NCBI GenBank assembly: GCA_018667575.1
Contig: JABIUA010000127.1
Span: forward strand, 1 to 38,037
Length of the DNA: 38,037 nt
From: Methanobacteriota archaeon
GTDB taxonomy: Archaea; Thermoplasmatota; Poseidoniia; Poseidoniales; Poseidoniaceae
Direction: 5' to 3'
Shown here piece by piece: positions 1 to 7,749 of this stretch; the stretch's first letter is position 1, and every line of letters begins with the position of its first letter. A program made the position numbers and the translations under genes. A model generated the notes under the pieces. The model searched no databases and was not told the origin of the DNA. It saw only the letters and a program-made list of their open reading frames with translations.

Positions 1-41
1 CCATGCCGCTGATATCATATGAGGTGGTATCCACTGCTCAG

Positions 42-1103
42 TTACTCTTCTTCAACATCATTCGCCATCATCATGGCAATTGGCCTTGTTCTATCATTCT
101 CATCTAGAATTAATCTGACAATAATTACAATCGGTGCGCCAATAATTGCACCTGCAATTCCCCAAACCTGTGCAAATAGCATAACTGTGAGTAGTAGAAC
201 AAACGGGGAAATCCCGATTTTGGCACCTGATAAATTAGGCTCGATAAATGAACCAAATACTTGCTGATTACCAATTAGCATAGCCAGCATGAATAAAGCT
301 GACAATGGTTCAAGCATTACAAAACCGATGATTACAGGAGGTATTGTAGCGAATAGTGCTCCGATAATTGGAATGAAATCAAGTAAGAAACATAGTATTC
401 CAAATAAGAACCAACCAGGTAAATCAAAGCCTATAGGCGAAATAATGAGAGTCATAACGAATGCTTGACCCGCACTACAAGTTACTTTGGAAACTACGTA
501 TGCGGTAATTGATTCGGTAGACTCGCTGACAATCTTCTTTGCTCTACCATAGGAATCGGGGAACGCTGAATTGAATCTTTTAGCAATTGTATGTTCTTCA
601 AGAACTATGAAAAGTAGGAAAATCACAACAGTACTCATCGTCCCTAAAAATCCACCTAGAGATCCTAAAATTGCAAGTACGAATGTTTCAATATTCTCAG
701 GAGATGCTGCGTTTGAGATTAAATCGGAATCTGAAAATAGTGCCTCAAGACCATATAAGTCGGCATCAGCATATTTCTGTCTCTTTTCTTCAAAGGCAGC
801 AGTAATTTCTGGGATTTCATCAACAAATTGAGAGAGATTATCATAGAGGAATATCGACACAAGGTACACCGTTAATATGCCCGAAACCAAAACCGTTCCA
901 TAGGATACAAATCTATTTCCAACTTTACGATAGATTATTTGTTCTGGTGGCTTGATTATGAAATATAATAGAATCGCAATAGCCAGCGGCATTAGAATAG
1001 ATTGCAATGTTATCATTGCTAAGTAAACTACAACCGAGACAATAGCAATACTTGCAGCCGTGGTTCGATTGCTATGAACATCAACCTTCAATACATCATC
1101 CAT
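42..1103 (-). CDS. AI-2E family (PerM/TqsA-like) membrane transporter
   Basis: A 353-residue integral membrane protein. Hydrophobic segments form an N-terminal pair near residues 18-50, one near 68-90, and a C-terminal bundle from about residue 145 to 335. A soluble charged stretch near residues 90-130 lies between them. The C-terminal half has the family pattern of Gly/Pro-rich helices (DFIPIIGALFATIPPVIIGF, then IEPNLSGAKIGISPFVLLL), typical of the AI-2E transporter superfamily (PF01594). Members export small molecules or exchange Na+/H+; the substrate cannot be read from sequence. Length is normal for the family. The ATG at 1103 is the only sensible start. It lies downstream of pyrI on the same strand across 81 bases and may be a separate unit. 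The call is firm at family level only. Confidence 0.85.
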   Translation of the reverse strand: MDDVLKVDVHSNRTTAASIAIVSVVVYLAMITLQSILMPLAIAILLYFIIKPPEQIIYRKVGNRFVSYGTVLVSGILTVYLVSIFLYDNLSQFVDEIPEITAAFEEKRQKYADADLYGLEALFSDSDLISNAASPENIETFVLAILGSLGGFLGTMSTVVIFLLFIVLEEHTIAKRFNSAFPDSYGRAKKIVSESTESITAYVVSKVTCSAGQAFVMTLIISPIGFDLPGWFLFGILCFLLDFIPIIGALFATIPPVIIGFVMLEPLSALFMLAMLIGNQQVFGSFIEPNLSGAKIGISPFVLLLTVMLFAQVWGIAGAIIGAPIVIIVRLILDENDRTRPIAMMMANDVEEE

Positions 1104-1184
1104 GAAATCACGACTAACAGTCTCAATCTAAGGTTTGCCCCGTCAAAGCGGTCAATGTTGGAGTTTTAGCCAGTTGAAAGGAAA

Positions 1185-1661
1185 TCAAAGTACGTTGTCT
1201 ACCAGTTCGTTAAGAGCTTGTGGCCTGCCACAATAATGACACCTGAGTTCGAGCGGGTCTTGTGAAACTACTTTCAGTCTGTGAGGCAAAGGTTCTCTTA
1301 GATTGGTTGTTATACAATTAGACATTGCACACTTTACCACATTTACCACTTCTTCACCTAGATTAATTGTTAATTTCTCAGCAACAGAGTAGGCCCGAAT
1401 AATTGCAACATGGGCATCTGGCGCCACTAAAGCCAAACGGTCCAACTCGCCTTGATTTAGTTCTCTGTCTTCGACTTTAATGATATCTTTAGAGCCCATT
1501 TTCTTCGATGGCACATTCATTACTAGTGAAACTGGAACTGAGGTTGAACCGGTCACACCAAGCATTTCCAATACAGTCAAAGATTGACCACAGGGGATAT
1601 GGTCAATTACAGTTCCATTTCTAATCGCTGTAACTCTTCGCATACTATGTTCGTTTGACAT
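1185..1661 (-). CDS. pyrI: Aspartate carbamoyltransferase regulatory chain
   Basis: A 158-residue regulatory subunit of aspartate carbamoyltransferase, which binds nucleotide effectors and holds the catalytic trimers together. The N-terminal two thirds is the allosteric domain. The C-terminal zinc domain is complete, with Cys111 and Cys116 (CAMSNC) and Cys141 and Cys144 (CHYC). Its ATG overlaps the pyrB stop codon by one base (TAATG on the minus strand), so the two chains are probably made by coupled translation. PyrI is found in archaea and in enterobacteria-like bacteria. Length and ligands are normal, so feedback control of pyrimidine synthesis is expected to be intact. Confidence 0.96.
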   Translation of the reverse strand: MSNEHSMRRVTAIRNGTVIDHIPCGQSLTVLEMLGVTGSTSVPVSLVMNVPSKKMGSKDIIKVEDRELNQGELDRLALVAPDAHVAIIRAYSVAEKLTINLGEEVVNVVKCAMSNCITTNLREPLPHRLKVVSQDPLELRCHYCGRPQALNELVDNVL

Positions 1662-2611
1662 TATAGTGCACCTCCTGCAGAATTAACATCCTCGGGAACC
1701 GTAACGCCAAGTAATTTGCATAACAAGGCCATTCGAGCCACAACACCGTTGAAGGCTTGCTCGAAATATCTAGCATGACGAGTTGAATCTACAGATGGAT
1801 CGATTTCATCTACTCTTGGCAAAGGATGCATTATAATCATGTTGGCTTTAACATCAGCAAGATGGTCTGCATGTAGTTTGTATGCTCCTGCACACCTTGC
1901 ATATTCATCTTCATCAGAGAATCTCTCTTTCTGAATTCTTGTCATGTATACTACATCCGCGTCTCCTATCATGGAGTACAAGTCTTCAGTTTCAGTGATT
2001 TTTGCACCGTGAACTGATAAATCGGAAATAATCTCAGTAGGCATTTTTAGAATTTCAGGGCTAGCAAAAATTAGTTCACAGCCAAACCTTGTGAGTGCAT
2101 GAGATAATGAGTGGACGGTACGGCCATAACGTAAATCTCCAGCTAAAACTACTTTCAATCCATCTAGTTTACCATGGGCCTGCCTGATGGTGAATAAATC
2201 GAGCATTGTTTGGGTAGGATGGTGCCCTGCGCCGTCTCCACCATTTAGAATTGGCACTGTAGCAGAATCTTGTGCATATTGGGCTGCTCCTTGTCTAGGA
2301 TGCCTCATGGCGATAATATCGGTATAACCGTCGACCATTTGTATAGTATCAAACAGTGTTTCACCTTTGACTACTGAAGATGTTTTTACATCGCCGAGAT
2401 TTACAACATCTCCACCTAAACGCTTCATTGCAGTCTCGAAAGACATTCGAGTTCGAGTACTTGGTTCAAAAAATAGGTTTCCTAAAATGCGTCCTTGCAG
2501 AAGAGGAAGGTACAGTTTCCCCTTAGCCACTGGAAGAAGTCTTTCTGCTTCATCAAGTATAGTTAGAATCTCTTCATTAGTCAAATCATCCATTGTTATG
2601 AGTCCGGCCAT
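1661..2611 (-). CDS. pyrB: Aspartate carbamoyltransferase catalytic chain
   Basis: Catalyses carbamoyl phosphate + aspartate to carbamoyl aspartate, the committed step of pyrimidine synthesis. Numbered from the chosen start, the carbamoyl-phosphate loop STRTR is at 51-55, the Lys loop KGE at 82-84, MRHP at 102-105, HPTQ at 131-134, and MHPLPRVDEI sits near the C-terminus. The reading frame is open up to an ATG at 2656. I prefer the ATG at 2611 because a purine-rich GAGGGGAG Shine-Dalgarno lies just upstream and the resulting N-terminus (MAGLITMDDLTNEEI) aligns with the family start. That gives 316 residues, a normal size. It is the first gene of a pyrB-pyrI operon, divergent from the gene starting at 2740. 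Confidence 0.96.
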   Translation of the reverse strand: MAGLITMDDLTNEEILTILDEAERLLPVAKGKLYLPLLQGRILGNLFFEPSTRTRMSFETAMKRLGGDVVNLGDVKTSSVVKGETLFDTIQMVDGYTDIIAMRHPRQGAAQYAQDSATVPILNGGDGAGHHPTQTMLDLFTIRQAHGKLDGLKVVLAGDLRYGRTVHSLSHALTRFGCELIFASPEILKMPTEIISDLSVHGAKITETEDLYSMIGDADVVYMTRIQKERFSDEDEYARCAGAYKLHADHLADVKANMIIMHPLPRVDEIDPSVDSTRHARYFEQAFNGVVARMALLCKLLGVTVPEDVNSAGGAL

Positions 2612-2666
2612 TTGCTCCCCTCTTCTCTTCAACGGTAGCAAGACTCCCATGAACATTACCGTTGGT

Positions 2667-2693
2667 TAAAATATTCTAAAATCGAAATTTTAG
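2667..2693. promoter_or_regulatory. Divergent promoter region with inverted repeat
   Basis: The spacer between pyrB and the gene at 2740 contains a perfect 7-base inverted repeat, CTAAAAT-CGAA-ATTTTAG, at 2676-2693. It abuts an A/T element (AATATTTTAA read on the minus strand, 2667-2676) that could be the pyrB TATA box. The element lies about 60 bases before the preferred pyrB start, which fits a short leader carrying the Shine-Dalgarno. The operator role is inference, and a 7-base repeat is only modestly above chance. Confidence 0.35.
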
Positions 2694-2739
2694 GCCAACT
2701 AAGGGGCATAGTTATTGATTAGAGCGGAAGTCGCGTAGC

Positions 2740-4500
2740 ATGGATGAGTGGGCGGATGTCGAGGGCGCAATCAAAGCCGCCATCAAACAAAGACAAAAGC
2801 GCTTAGAAACTTTGACTGGGATATCGGCAATGCTGATTCTCTCCAGCGCAATATGGCTAATTTGGCCTAATCTTACATCTGCAATCAAAGGAGAATCCGG
2901 CTTATTTTCAGTATTAGGACTACCTTTACTAGTTCTTGTATGGGGATTAATGGTTCAAGACATAGGACTTTCTGACCCGCGTTCTAGAACTCGCGTTGGA
3001 GCTACTGCGAGTATAGCATGGCCAGTTTTACTAATTATTGCGGCTCAGAACTTTACACTTGATACAAATTCTGAAACAATTGGAGCAGTTATGATTGGGA
3101 TTGTTGCTTTTTCCTGCCTTTACAGTTCCAAGTTTATTCTCACTGGCGGACTTGATGTCCTCCGTTTTAGGTCTGTGATGACTGGAGTTGGAAGTCTTGC
3201 AGCATTCTCGCTATTTGTCGGTGATGTGCCTGAAACATCTTCACTAAGTTGGTATGCCAATGTATCTGTAATCGTTGGAGGATTTGCCTATACTGCCTAT
3301 ATCTGGGTTGTTGGTGATGACCAGAGAGAACTTAGAAAGAAATTTCAGAAGCGACTAGATAAGTTAGAAGTTCGCTTGTTAGAATTGAAGGAGCAAGGCT
3401 CTGCAGTAGATCAAGCATCGAGCCTGGTAATGACTGCAAGGGAAGAAGGCCATGTCGACCCTGAACTAGGTATGCGTTTACTGAATAGTGCCGAAGAAGA
3501 TATCGAACGTTCTCTATCATTGGCTGATGATGTTGAAGCTGTACTCAAGGATGCCAAGGAATTCATGGAACAGGCTGAAGAAATTGCACCGGTAGTCAAA
3601 AGGCCGAGGAAAGCCTTTGATATGGGACTAAGAGAGATTGAACTCGGTTCTCTAAGAGAAGGTGAAATGCTATTCCGTCAAGCCAAAAAACGTGCAAAGG
3701 AAGTAATTGAATGGTGGAGTCAAGCCGAGAAGGCAATCGGAGAAGCGCAAAGGCAACTCGATGGTAAAACCGAAGAGAACTTCAAACACTTACACGAAAT
3801 GCTAGCCGATGCAAAAAAGAAATTATCTGCTGAGTCTCCTAAGAAAGCGTTTGAATTTGCAATCGTTATACCTGCACAACTAGCTGCTGGAGATGAGGCT
3901 TTAACTCATGCCGCTGAAGCAATAAAAGAAGCAGAAAGGCAACTGAAGCAGACCGATGGACTTGATACCAGTGAAATGGAAGTAAGAATGGAACAGGCTG
4001 AGAAAGCACTAGATGCAGGTAATGCAAGTCAAGCCACTGGCCTTGCCGACGGAGTGGTTAGAACTATCCAGGCGGAACGAAGCGCAATGGATGATGTAAG
4101 AAGGGCTTTCAAGCAGAAAAAGAAACTTATCAAAAGATTTGAACATAGAGAAGATAAAAAAATCTGGTCAAATAGAATTACTGAAATTGAGCAATCTGCC
4201 GATAATAAAGCATGGACTCATGCTGCAACTTTACTTGACAGACTTACCTCCGACCTAGACAAAGAAGGCAAAGCGAGTGAAGACGCTAAAGAATTGTATG
4301 ACTTTGTCACTGAAGAATGGAAAGTCTTACGAAATCAGTGTGAGGCTGCCTTTATCAAAGTTGATGATGATGAAAGAAGAGATTGTGAGAAAGCGATTTC
4401 ACTATCCAAGGATGCGTTGGATGTTGGGAAAATTGAGACTTGCTTGGAACAATTGTCCAGTGCTGATTCACTTATGGAAAAACTACGCAGAAGAATTTAA
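2740..4500 (+). CDS. Membrane protein with long C-terminal coiled coil, function unknown
   Basis: I do not recognise this 586-residue protein. The first about 190 residues hold roughly six hydrophobic segments, near 26-44, 57-74, 88-103, 112-136, 144-162 and 170-188. From about residue 190 to the end it is highly charged, rich in Ala/Glu/Lys, and almost certainly helical coiled coil, with repeated phrases such as A-E-x-A-I-x-E-A-x-R-Q-L that suggest tandem helical hairpins. The most likely topology is a membrane anchor with a large cytoplasmic rod. It could be a membrane scaffold or an envelope or division factor, but nothing catalytic is visible. It stands alone on the plus strand between two minus-strand groups. 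The ATG at 2740 follows a weak purine-rich stretch. Confidence 0.8.
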   Translation: MDEWADVEGAIKAAIKQRQKRLETLTGISAMLILSSAIWLIWPNLTSAIKGESGLFSVLGLPLLVLVWGLMVQDIGLSDPRSRTRVGATASIAWPVLLIIAAQNFTLDTNSETIGAVMIGIVAFSCLYSSKFILTGGLDVLRFRSVMTGVGSLAAFSLFVGDVPETSSLSWYANVSVIVGGFAYTAYIWVVGDDQRELRKKFQKRLDKLEVRLLELKEQGSAVDQASSLVMTAREEGHVDPELGMRLLNSAEEDIERSLSLADDVEAVLKDAKEFMEQAEEIAPVVKRPRKAFDMGLREIELGSLREGEMLFRQAKKRAKEVIEWWSQAEKAIGEAQRQLDGKTEENFKHLHEMLADAKKKLSAESPKKAFEFAIVIPAQLAAGDEALTHAAEAIKEAERQLKQTDGLDTSEMEVRMEQAEKALDAGNASQATGLADGVVRTIQAERSAMDDVRRAFKQKKKLIKRFEHREDKKIWSNRITEIEQSADNKAWTHAATLLDRLTSDLDKEGKASEDAKELYDFVTEEWKVLRNQCEAAFIKVDDDERRDCEKAISLSKDALDVGKIETCLEQLSSADSLMEKLRRRI

Positions 4501-4540
4501 TCGGGAATTAACTTGTTAAATTAATAACTTCTAATCTATA

Positions 4541-4714
4541 TCATTTCGGTGAATTGTAATGGTTTACCGTATCCTGCCCTGCTTCGGTGTCTAAATTAGG
4601 AATTAATCCGTGTAAAATAAGACGAAAACTACCTAAAAAGAACCAAAAAGCCATTTTCCATGCTCCAAATAAGTGTGAAAAATATGATTTTTTGATATCT
4701 TTGAGGTGCCCCAT
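4541..4714 (-). CDS. Small DUF6356-like membrane-associated protein (57 aa)
   Basis: This short gene fills most of the space between the convergent genes ending at 4500 and 4802. The translation begins MGHLKDIKKSYFSHLFGAWK, continues through a hydrophobic stretch (MAFWFFLGSFRLILHGLIPN), and ends with a charged tail. The order H-L-K-x-I-x-x-S-Y-x-x-H, a hydrophobic helix, I-x-x-H-x-x-I-P, then G-x-x-x-V matches the small DUF6356 family as I remember it from bacteria. The only possible start is the ATG at 4714, because an in-frame stop lies 14 codons further up and no GTG or TTG intervenes. It has no clear Shine-Dalgarno. It follows ubiA on the same strand by 87 bases and may share its transcript. 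Function unknown. The rest of the 4501-4801 gap shows nothing else I can support. Confidence 0.65.
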   Translation of the reverse strand: MGHLKDIKKSYFSHLFGAWKMAFWFFLGSFRLILHGLIPNLDTEAGQDTVNHYNSPK

Positions 4715-4801
4715 ATTCGAGGGTAAGTCGGACTTGCTATCAATGCTTCTAAGTATTCACTAAATCTAATCTCAAAAGAATTTGATGATTAAACTAACAT
4801 T

Positions 4802-5701
4802 CTATATGATCATCGAGAGTAATATAGCCCATCCAGTAAAGATAGATACTCTAAATAACGATGTTTGGAAGTCCTGTAAACTATCTTTCTTCAAAATTAT
4901 ATAGCAGTTTAGAATAGCCAAAAGAGCCACTAAGTAAACATAAAATGAATCTTGAATAGGTTTTGAAATAATGAAACATAGCATCCAGACCAATATCAGA
5001 ACATATGATATCTTAGTGGTGAAGTCTTCACCAAATCTAGCTGGAAAAGAGTTGACTCCGTTATCTTGGTCGCTAGTAATGTCCATGCGAGCGTAGTTGA
5101 TATCAAAAGCAGTAATCCAAATTGCAACTCCAAGTGATAGAAACAGAATAGTGGGCTGCCAAAGGAGTCCAGAACCTAATCCATCAGTGCCTGTCAATGC
5201 CTCCCATCCATGGAAATCCCCTGCGATTGCAAGCCATGCCCCTGCTGGTGCGAGACCTAAGCACAAACCAAGCCATGAATGGCACAACCAAGTAAATCGC
5301 TTGGTGTATGGATAAACAACAAATGCAAGAACAGGGAGCCATGACATACCCAATGCAACCTCGTTTAGCATACCTGCACCAAAGAGTAGCATTACCAAGA
5401 ATATGCCTGCTAATATCCAGGCTGTGTTCATCGACATTGTTCCACTGGCTAAATGCCTCGAAGCAGTTCTAGGGTTTGCTGCATCGATCTCTCTGTCGAT
5501 TATTCGGTTCAGGGTCATTGCTAGACCGCGTGCCCCTACCCCTGCCACTAAAATCCAAATTAAATCTAGATTGAAAATAGATTTATCATCCAGCAAGTCA
5601 TTGAACTGATTATTAGCAACTATGAACCCAACCAGTATGAAAGGTAGCGAGAATAGAGTATGTTCGATTTTAATGAAGGACATTATTTGTTTGAAATCCA
5701 T
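4802..5701 (-). CDS. ubiA: UbiA-family prenyltransferase (4-hydroxybenzoate/MqnP-like)
   Basis: A 299-residue integral membrane enzyme that joins an isoprenoid diphosphate to an aromatic ring. Both Mg-diphosphate motifs of the UbiA superfamily are present: NRIIDREID at residues 65-73 and a second DxxYxxxDxxxD motif (DINYARMDITSDQD). About eight or nine hydrophobic helices follow the usual pattern. A TTG codon precedes the ATG, but the ATG at 5701 overlaps the ubiD stop by one base (TGATG), so translation is coupled to ubiD and I take the ATG. Pairing with a UbiD decarboxylase points to quinone synthesis, either ubiquinone-like or the MqnP step of the futalosine menaquinone route. Which of these it is cannot be settled here. 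Confidence 0.93.
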   Translation of the reverse strand: MDFKQIMSFIKIEHTLFSLPFILVGFIVANNQFNDLLDDKSIFNLDLIWILVAGVGARGLAMTLNRIIDREIDAANPRTASRHLASGTMSMNTAWILAGIFLVMLLFGAGMLNEVALGMSWLPVLAFVVYPYTKRFTWLCHSWLGLCLGLAPAGAWLAIAGDFHGWEALTGTDGLGSGLLWQPTILFLSLGVAIWITAFDINYARMDITSDQDNGVNSFPARFGEDFTTKISYVLILVWMLCFIISKPIQDSFYVYLVALLAILNCYIILKKDSLQDFQTSLFRVSIFTGWAILLSMII

Positions 5702-7653
5702 CAATTAGAGCCCCCAAATTCTAGATGTACTGGCCACTCATAACCAGATAATTCGGGATGAGCGTTCAATTTCTCTAAGGTTTCTGGAGTATGTAGAGTA
5801 ATTGCAGGCCACCTTCTAACCCCATGCTCATCGCTAGGGATAGGAACGGTAGCATCCCAGCAGAGTCTTTGCTTATTTTGGTCAAATGTCAAGCCTCTGC
5901 TGACATCAAACCTTGAAGTCAACTGCCAAAGCAAACGTCTCCTTGCTTTTTCACAATGTAAATCAAGGTCATTATTTGTGATAAATAACCATCTAAGAGA
6001 AGAATTGAAGTCCAATTGCCAAATTGAATTTTTTAATTGAGTAATTTTATCTATTCTCACTTTTTCTGCGGCATCATTTGAATCGGACGAACCCGTTTTT
6101 GGAGAAGGTGAATTTTCAATATCGATTGTAACTATCAACATACTGTCACGTAGCATTCTAGCATCTGAAACTTCTGATAGTTTCAATACTTCATCAATTG
6201 ATTCAAACTTTGGTGGAGCATCCAACCCTTGGCGCCATGCTGGGGTCTCTTGGTTGAACGAACCTTCTAATGGTTCATTATTTGAACGAGGGTCTGAAGA
6301 AGGTATTGTGGTTGCATCGATCAATAACTTATCTTGGACATTTTCAAACGGACTTGCCGCATCGAGAGAATCTGCAACCATTCCATTGAGAATGATTACA
6401 TCTTCAGCAATTTCGACTTTGTCATTCAAAGCATCCAGTAGCGCTTCGAGGTCTTTTGGATTTTGTTCTGGATCTACTACAACAATGGATTTGAGGAACA
6501 TCATTTGACCTGCTCCGAGTAGTCCAAGAGCCGTTTTTCTTGCTTGGCGAGGATATCGTTGCTTTGAAGCAACGATTGCTAGATTATGAAAACCGGTCTC
6601 CAATGGAAGATGAACACTTTTTACATCCCTATGTTGGAATTGCAATACTGGTGAAAACTGTCTGCCAATCGCTTCACCAAGGTAGCCATCTTCCATCGGA
6701 GGAAGGCCAACAATGGTCGCAGGAAGGACTGCATCTTTTCGTCTGGTTATCGCAGTAACATGCATCACCGGATATTGCCCTGTTAAAGAGTAGAATCCAA
6801 AGTGGTCTCCAAATGGCCCTTCAAGCCTAGTTTCTCCAGGAATACAATACCCCTCGATAACGATATCTGCTTCCGCTGGTACCATGATATCTTGAGTGAG
6901 AGCTTTTGTGATTCGAAGAGACCTCCTGCCAAGGATTCCTGCGAATTGATATTCAGATAGATTATCGGGCAAAGGTGCTATTGCAGAAAAAATCAGTTCT
7001 GGTGGACCACCCATGCAAATTGCAACCGGCATCTTTTGTTTCTCGCCAATTGCAGAAGCGTGGTCTGCTGCGTGTTTGTGAATCTGCCAATGCAGTCCTA
7101 TTTCTGTTTCACTAAACACTTGGGCTCTATACATTCCAAGATTGTGATCGCCGTTTACTGGGTCTTTGGTAACAACCAAAGGTAGTGTCACGAAGTGCCC
7201 ACCATCCATTGGCCATGTTTTGGGAATCGGCAATTTAGTCAAGTCTAAGTCCATCTTAACTCGCTGACAATTCCCCTTCCACTTCTTCCAAGGCGGCATT
7301 GCAAGTGCGTCTCTAGCGAGAGGCAGGGCTTTCCAGGGTTTCTTCATAAATTCACCAATCTCTGGTTTCATCATAGCAACCATCCTATCACCGACCTCTG
7401 TTTCATGGGTCGCACCAAGGGCTCTTAGAGTTCTATCACTTGTTCCAAATATATTCATGGCGAGTGGTATCTCGCTAATGCTGCCATCTGCAAGTCTCGG
7501 TTTCTCGAAAATTACAGCAGGACCAGAATTCTTGACTAGTAGGTCAGCAATAGCCCCCGCCTCGTAAACTACGTCTACTGGCCTAGAGATTCGGAGGAGT
7601 TCACCATTCCCCTCTAAGTGGTTTAACCACCGCTTCAAAGTCCTCCATGCCAC
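5701..7653 (-). CDS. ubiD: UbiD-family prenylated-FMN decarboxylase, long form
   Basis: Decarboxylates an aromatic or polyprenyl-aromatic acid using prenylated FMN. Conserved cofactor and catalytic segments are visible: N171-LGMYR, H188-WQIHKH, and E278-GPFGDHFGFYS, which carries the catalytic acid. At 650 residues it is longer than the roughly 490-residue E. coli UbiD. It has a polar insert around residues 500-530 and a C-terminal domain ending in an acidic/aromatic tail, nearer the size of menaquinone-pathway (MqnL-type) members. The start is GTG at 7653, supported by the family-like N-terminus (WRTLKRWLNHLEGNGELLRI); a GAGG lies close upstream. The stop overlaps the ubiA start. The likely partner is the adjacent UbiA; a UbiX-type flavin prenyltransferase must lie elsewhere. 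Confidence 0.93.
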   Translation of the reverse strand: MAWRTLKRWLNHLEGNGELLRISRPVDVVYEAGAIADLLVKNSGPAVIFEKPRLADGSISEIPLAMNIFGTSDRTLRALGATHETEVGDRMVAMMKPEIGEFMKKPWKALPLARDALAMPPWKKWKGNCQRVKMDLDLTKLPIPKTWPMDGGHFVTLPLVVTKDPVNGDHNLGMYRAQVFSETEIGLHWQIHKHAADHASAIGEKQKMPVAICMGGPPELIFSAIAPLPDNLSEYQFAGILGRRSLRITKALTQDIMVPAEADIVIEGYCIPGETRLEGPFGDHFGFYSLTGQYPVMHVTAITRRKDAVLPATIVGLPPMEDGYLGEAIGRQFSPVLQFQHRDVKSVHLPLETGFHNLAIVASKQRYPRQARKTALGLLGAGQMMFLKSIVVVDPEQNPKDLEALLDALNDKVEIAEDVIILNGMVADSLDAASPFENVQDKLLIDATTIPSSDPRSNNEPLEGSFNQETPAWRQGLDAPPKFESIDEVLKLSEVSDARMLRDSMLIVTIDIENSPSPKTGSSDSNDAAEKVRIDKITQLKNSIWQLDFNSSLRWLFITNNDLDLHCEKARRRLLWQLTSRFDVSRGLTFDQNKQRLCWDATVPIPSDEHGVRRWPAITLHTPETLEKLNAHPELSGYEWPVHLEFGGSN

Positions 7654-7686
7654 AAACCTCGGAGGGGCGTTATGGTTTTGAACCTG

Positions 7687-7726
7687 CGTAAGTCTTCTTA
7701 CGTGATTTTGACCGTTTTATTCATGG
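7687..7726. promoter_or_regulatory. Divergent ubiD / prenyl-reductase promoter candidate
   Basis: Between the ubiD start at 7653 and the preferred reductase start at 7750 lies a perfect inverted repeat, CGTAAG-TCTT-CTTACG, at 7687-7702. A T-rich TATA-like element, TTTTATTC, follows at 7719-7726, about 27 bases before the ATG at 7750. That spacing is what a leaderless or very short-leader archaeal transcript would need. The 6-base repeat could be chance. This region is noncoding only if the reductase does not start at the upstream ATG at 7672. Confidence 0.35.
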
Positions 7727-7749
7727 GCTTGGTCTTACACAGCAGTACC

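Noticed and set aside
1-41. Left edge before the transporter stop codon
   Set aside because: Too short to assign. I see no gene, tRNA or repeat in it.
571-831. Antisense frame within the AI-2E transporter
   Set aside because: It overlaps a clear membrane protein gene and has no family resemblance. Similar antisense frames throughout were treated the same way.
7672-7749. Signal-peptide-like N-terminal extension of the prenyl reductase
   Set aside because: It would export an FAD enzyme, is absent from the family, and would leave only 18 bases for the divergent ubiD promoter. The DNA instead looks like a promoter.
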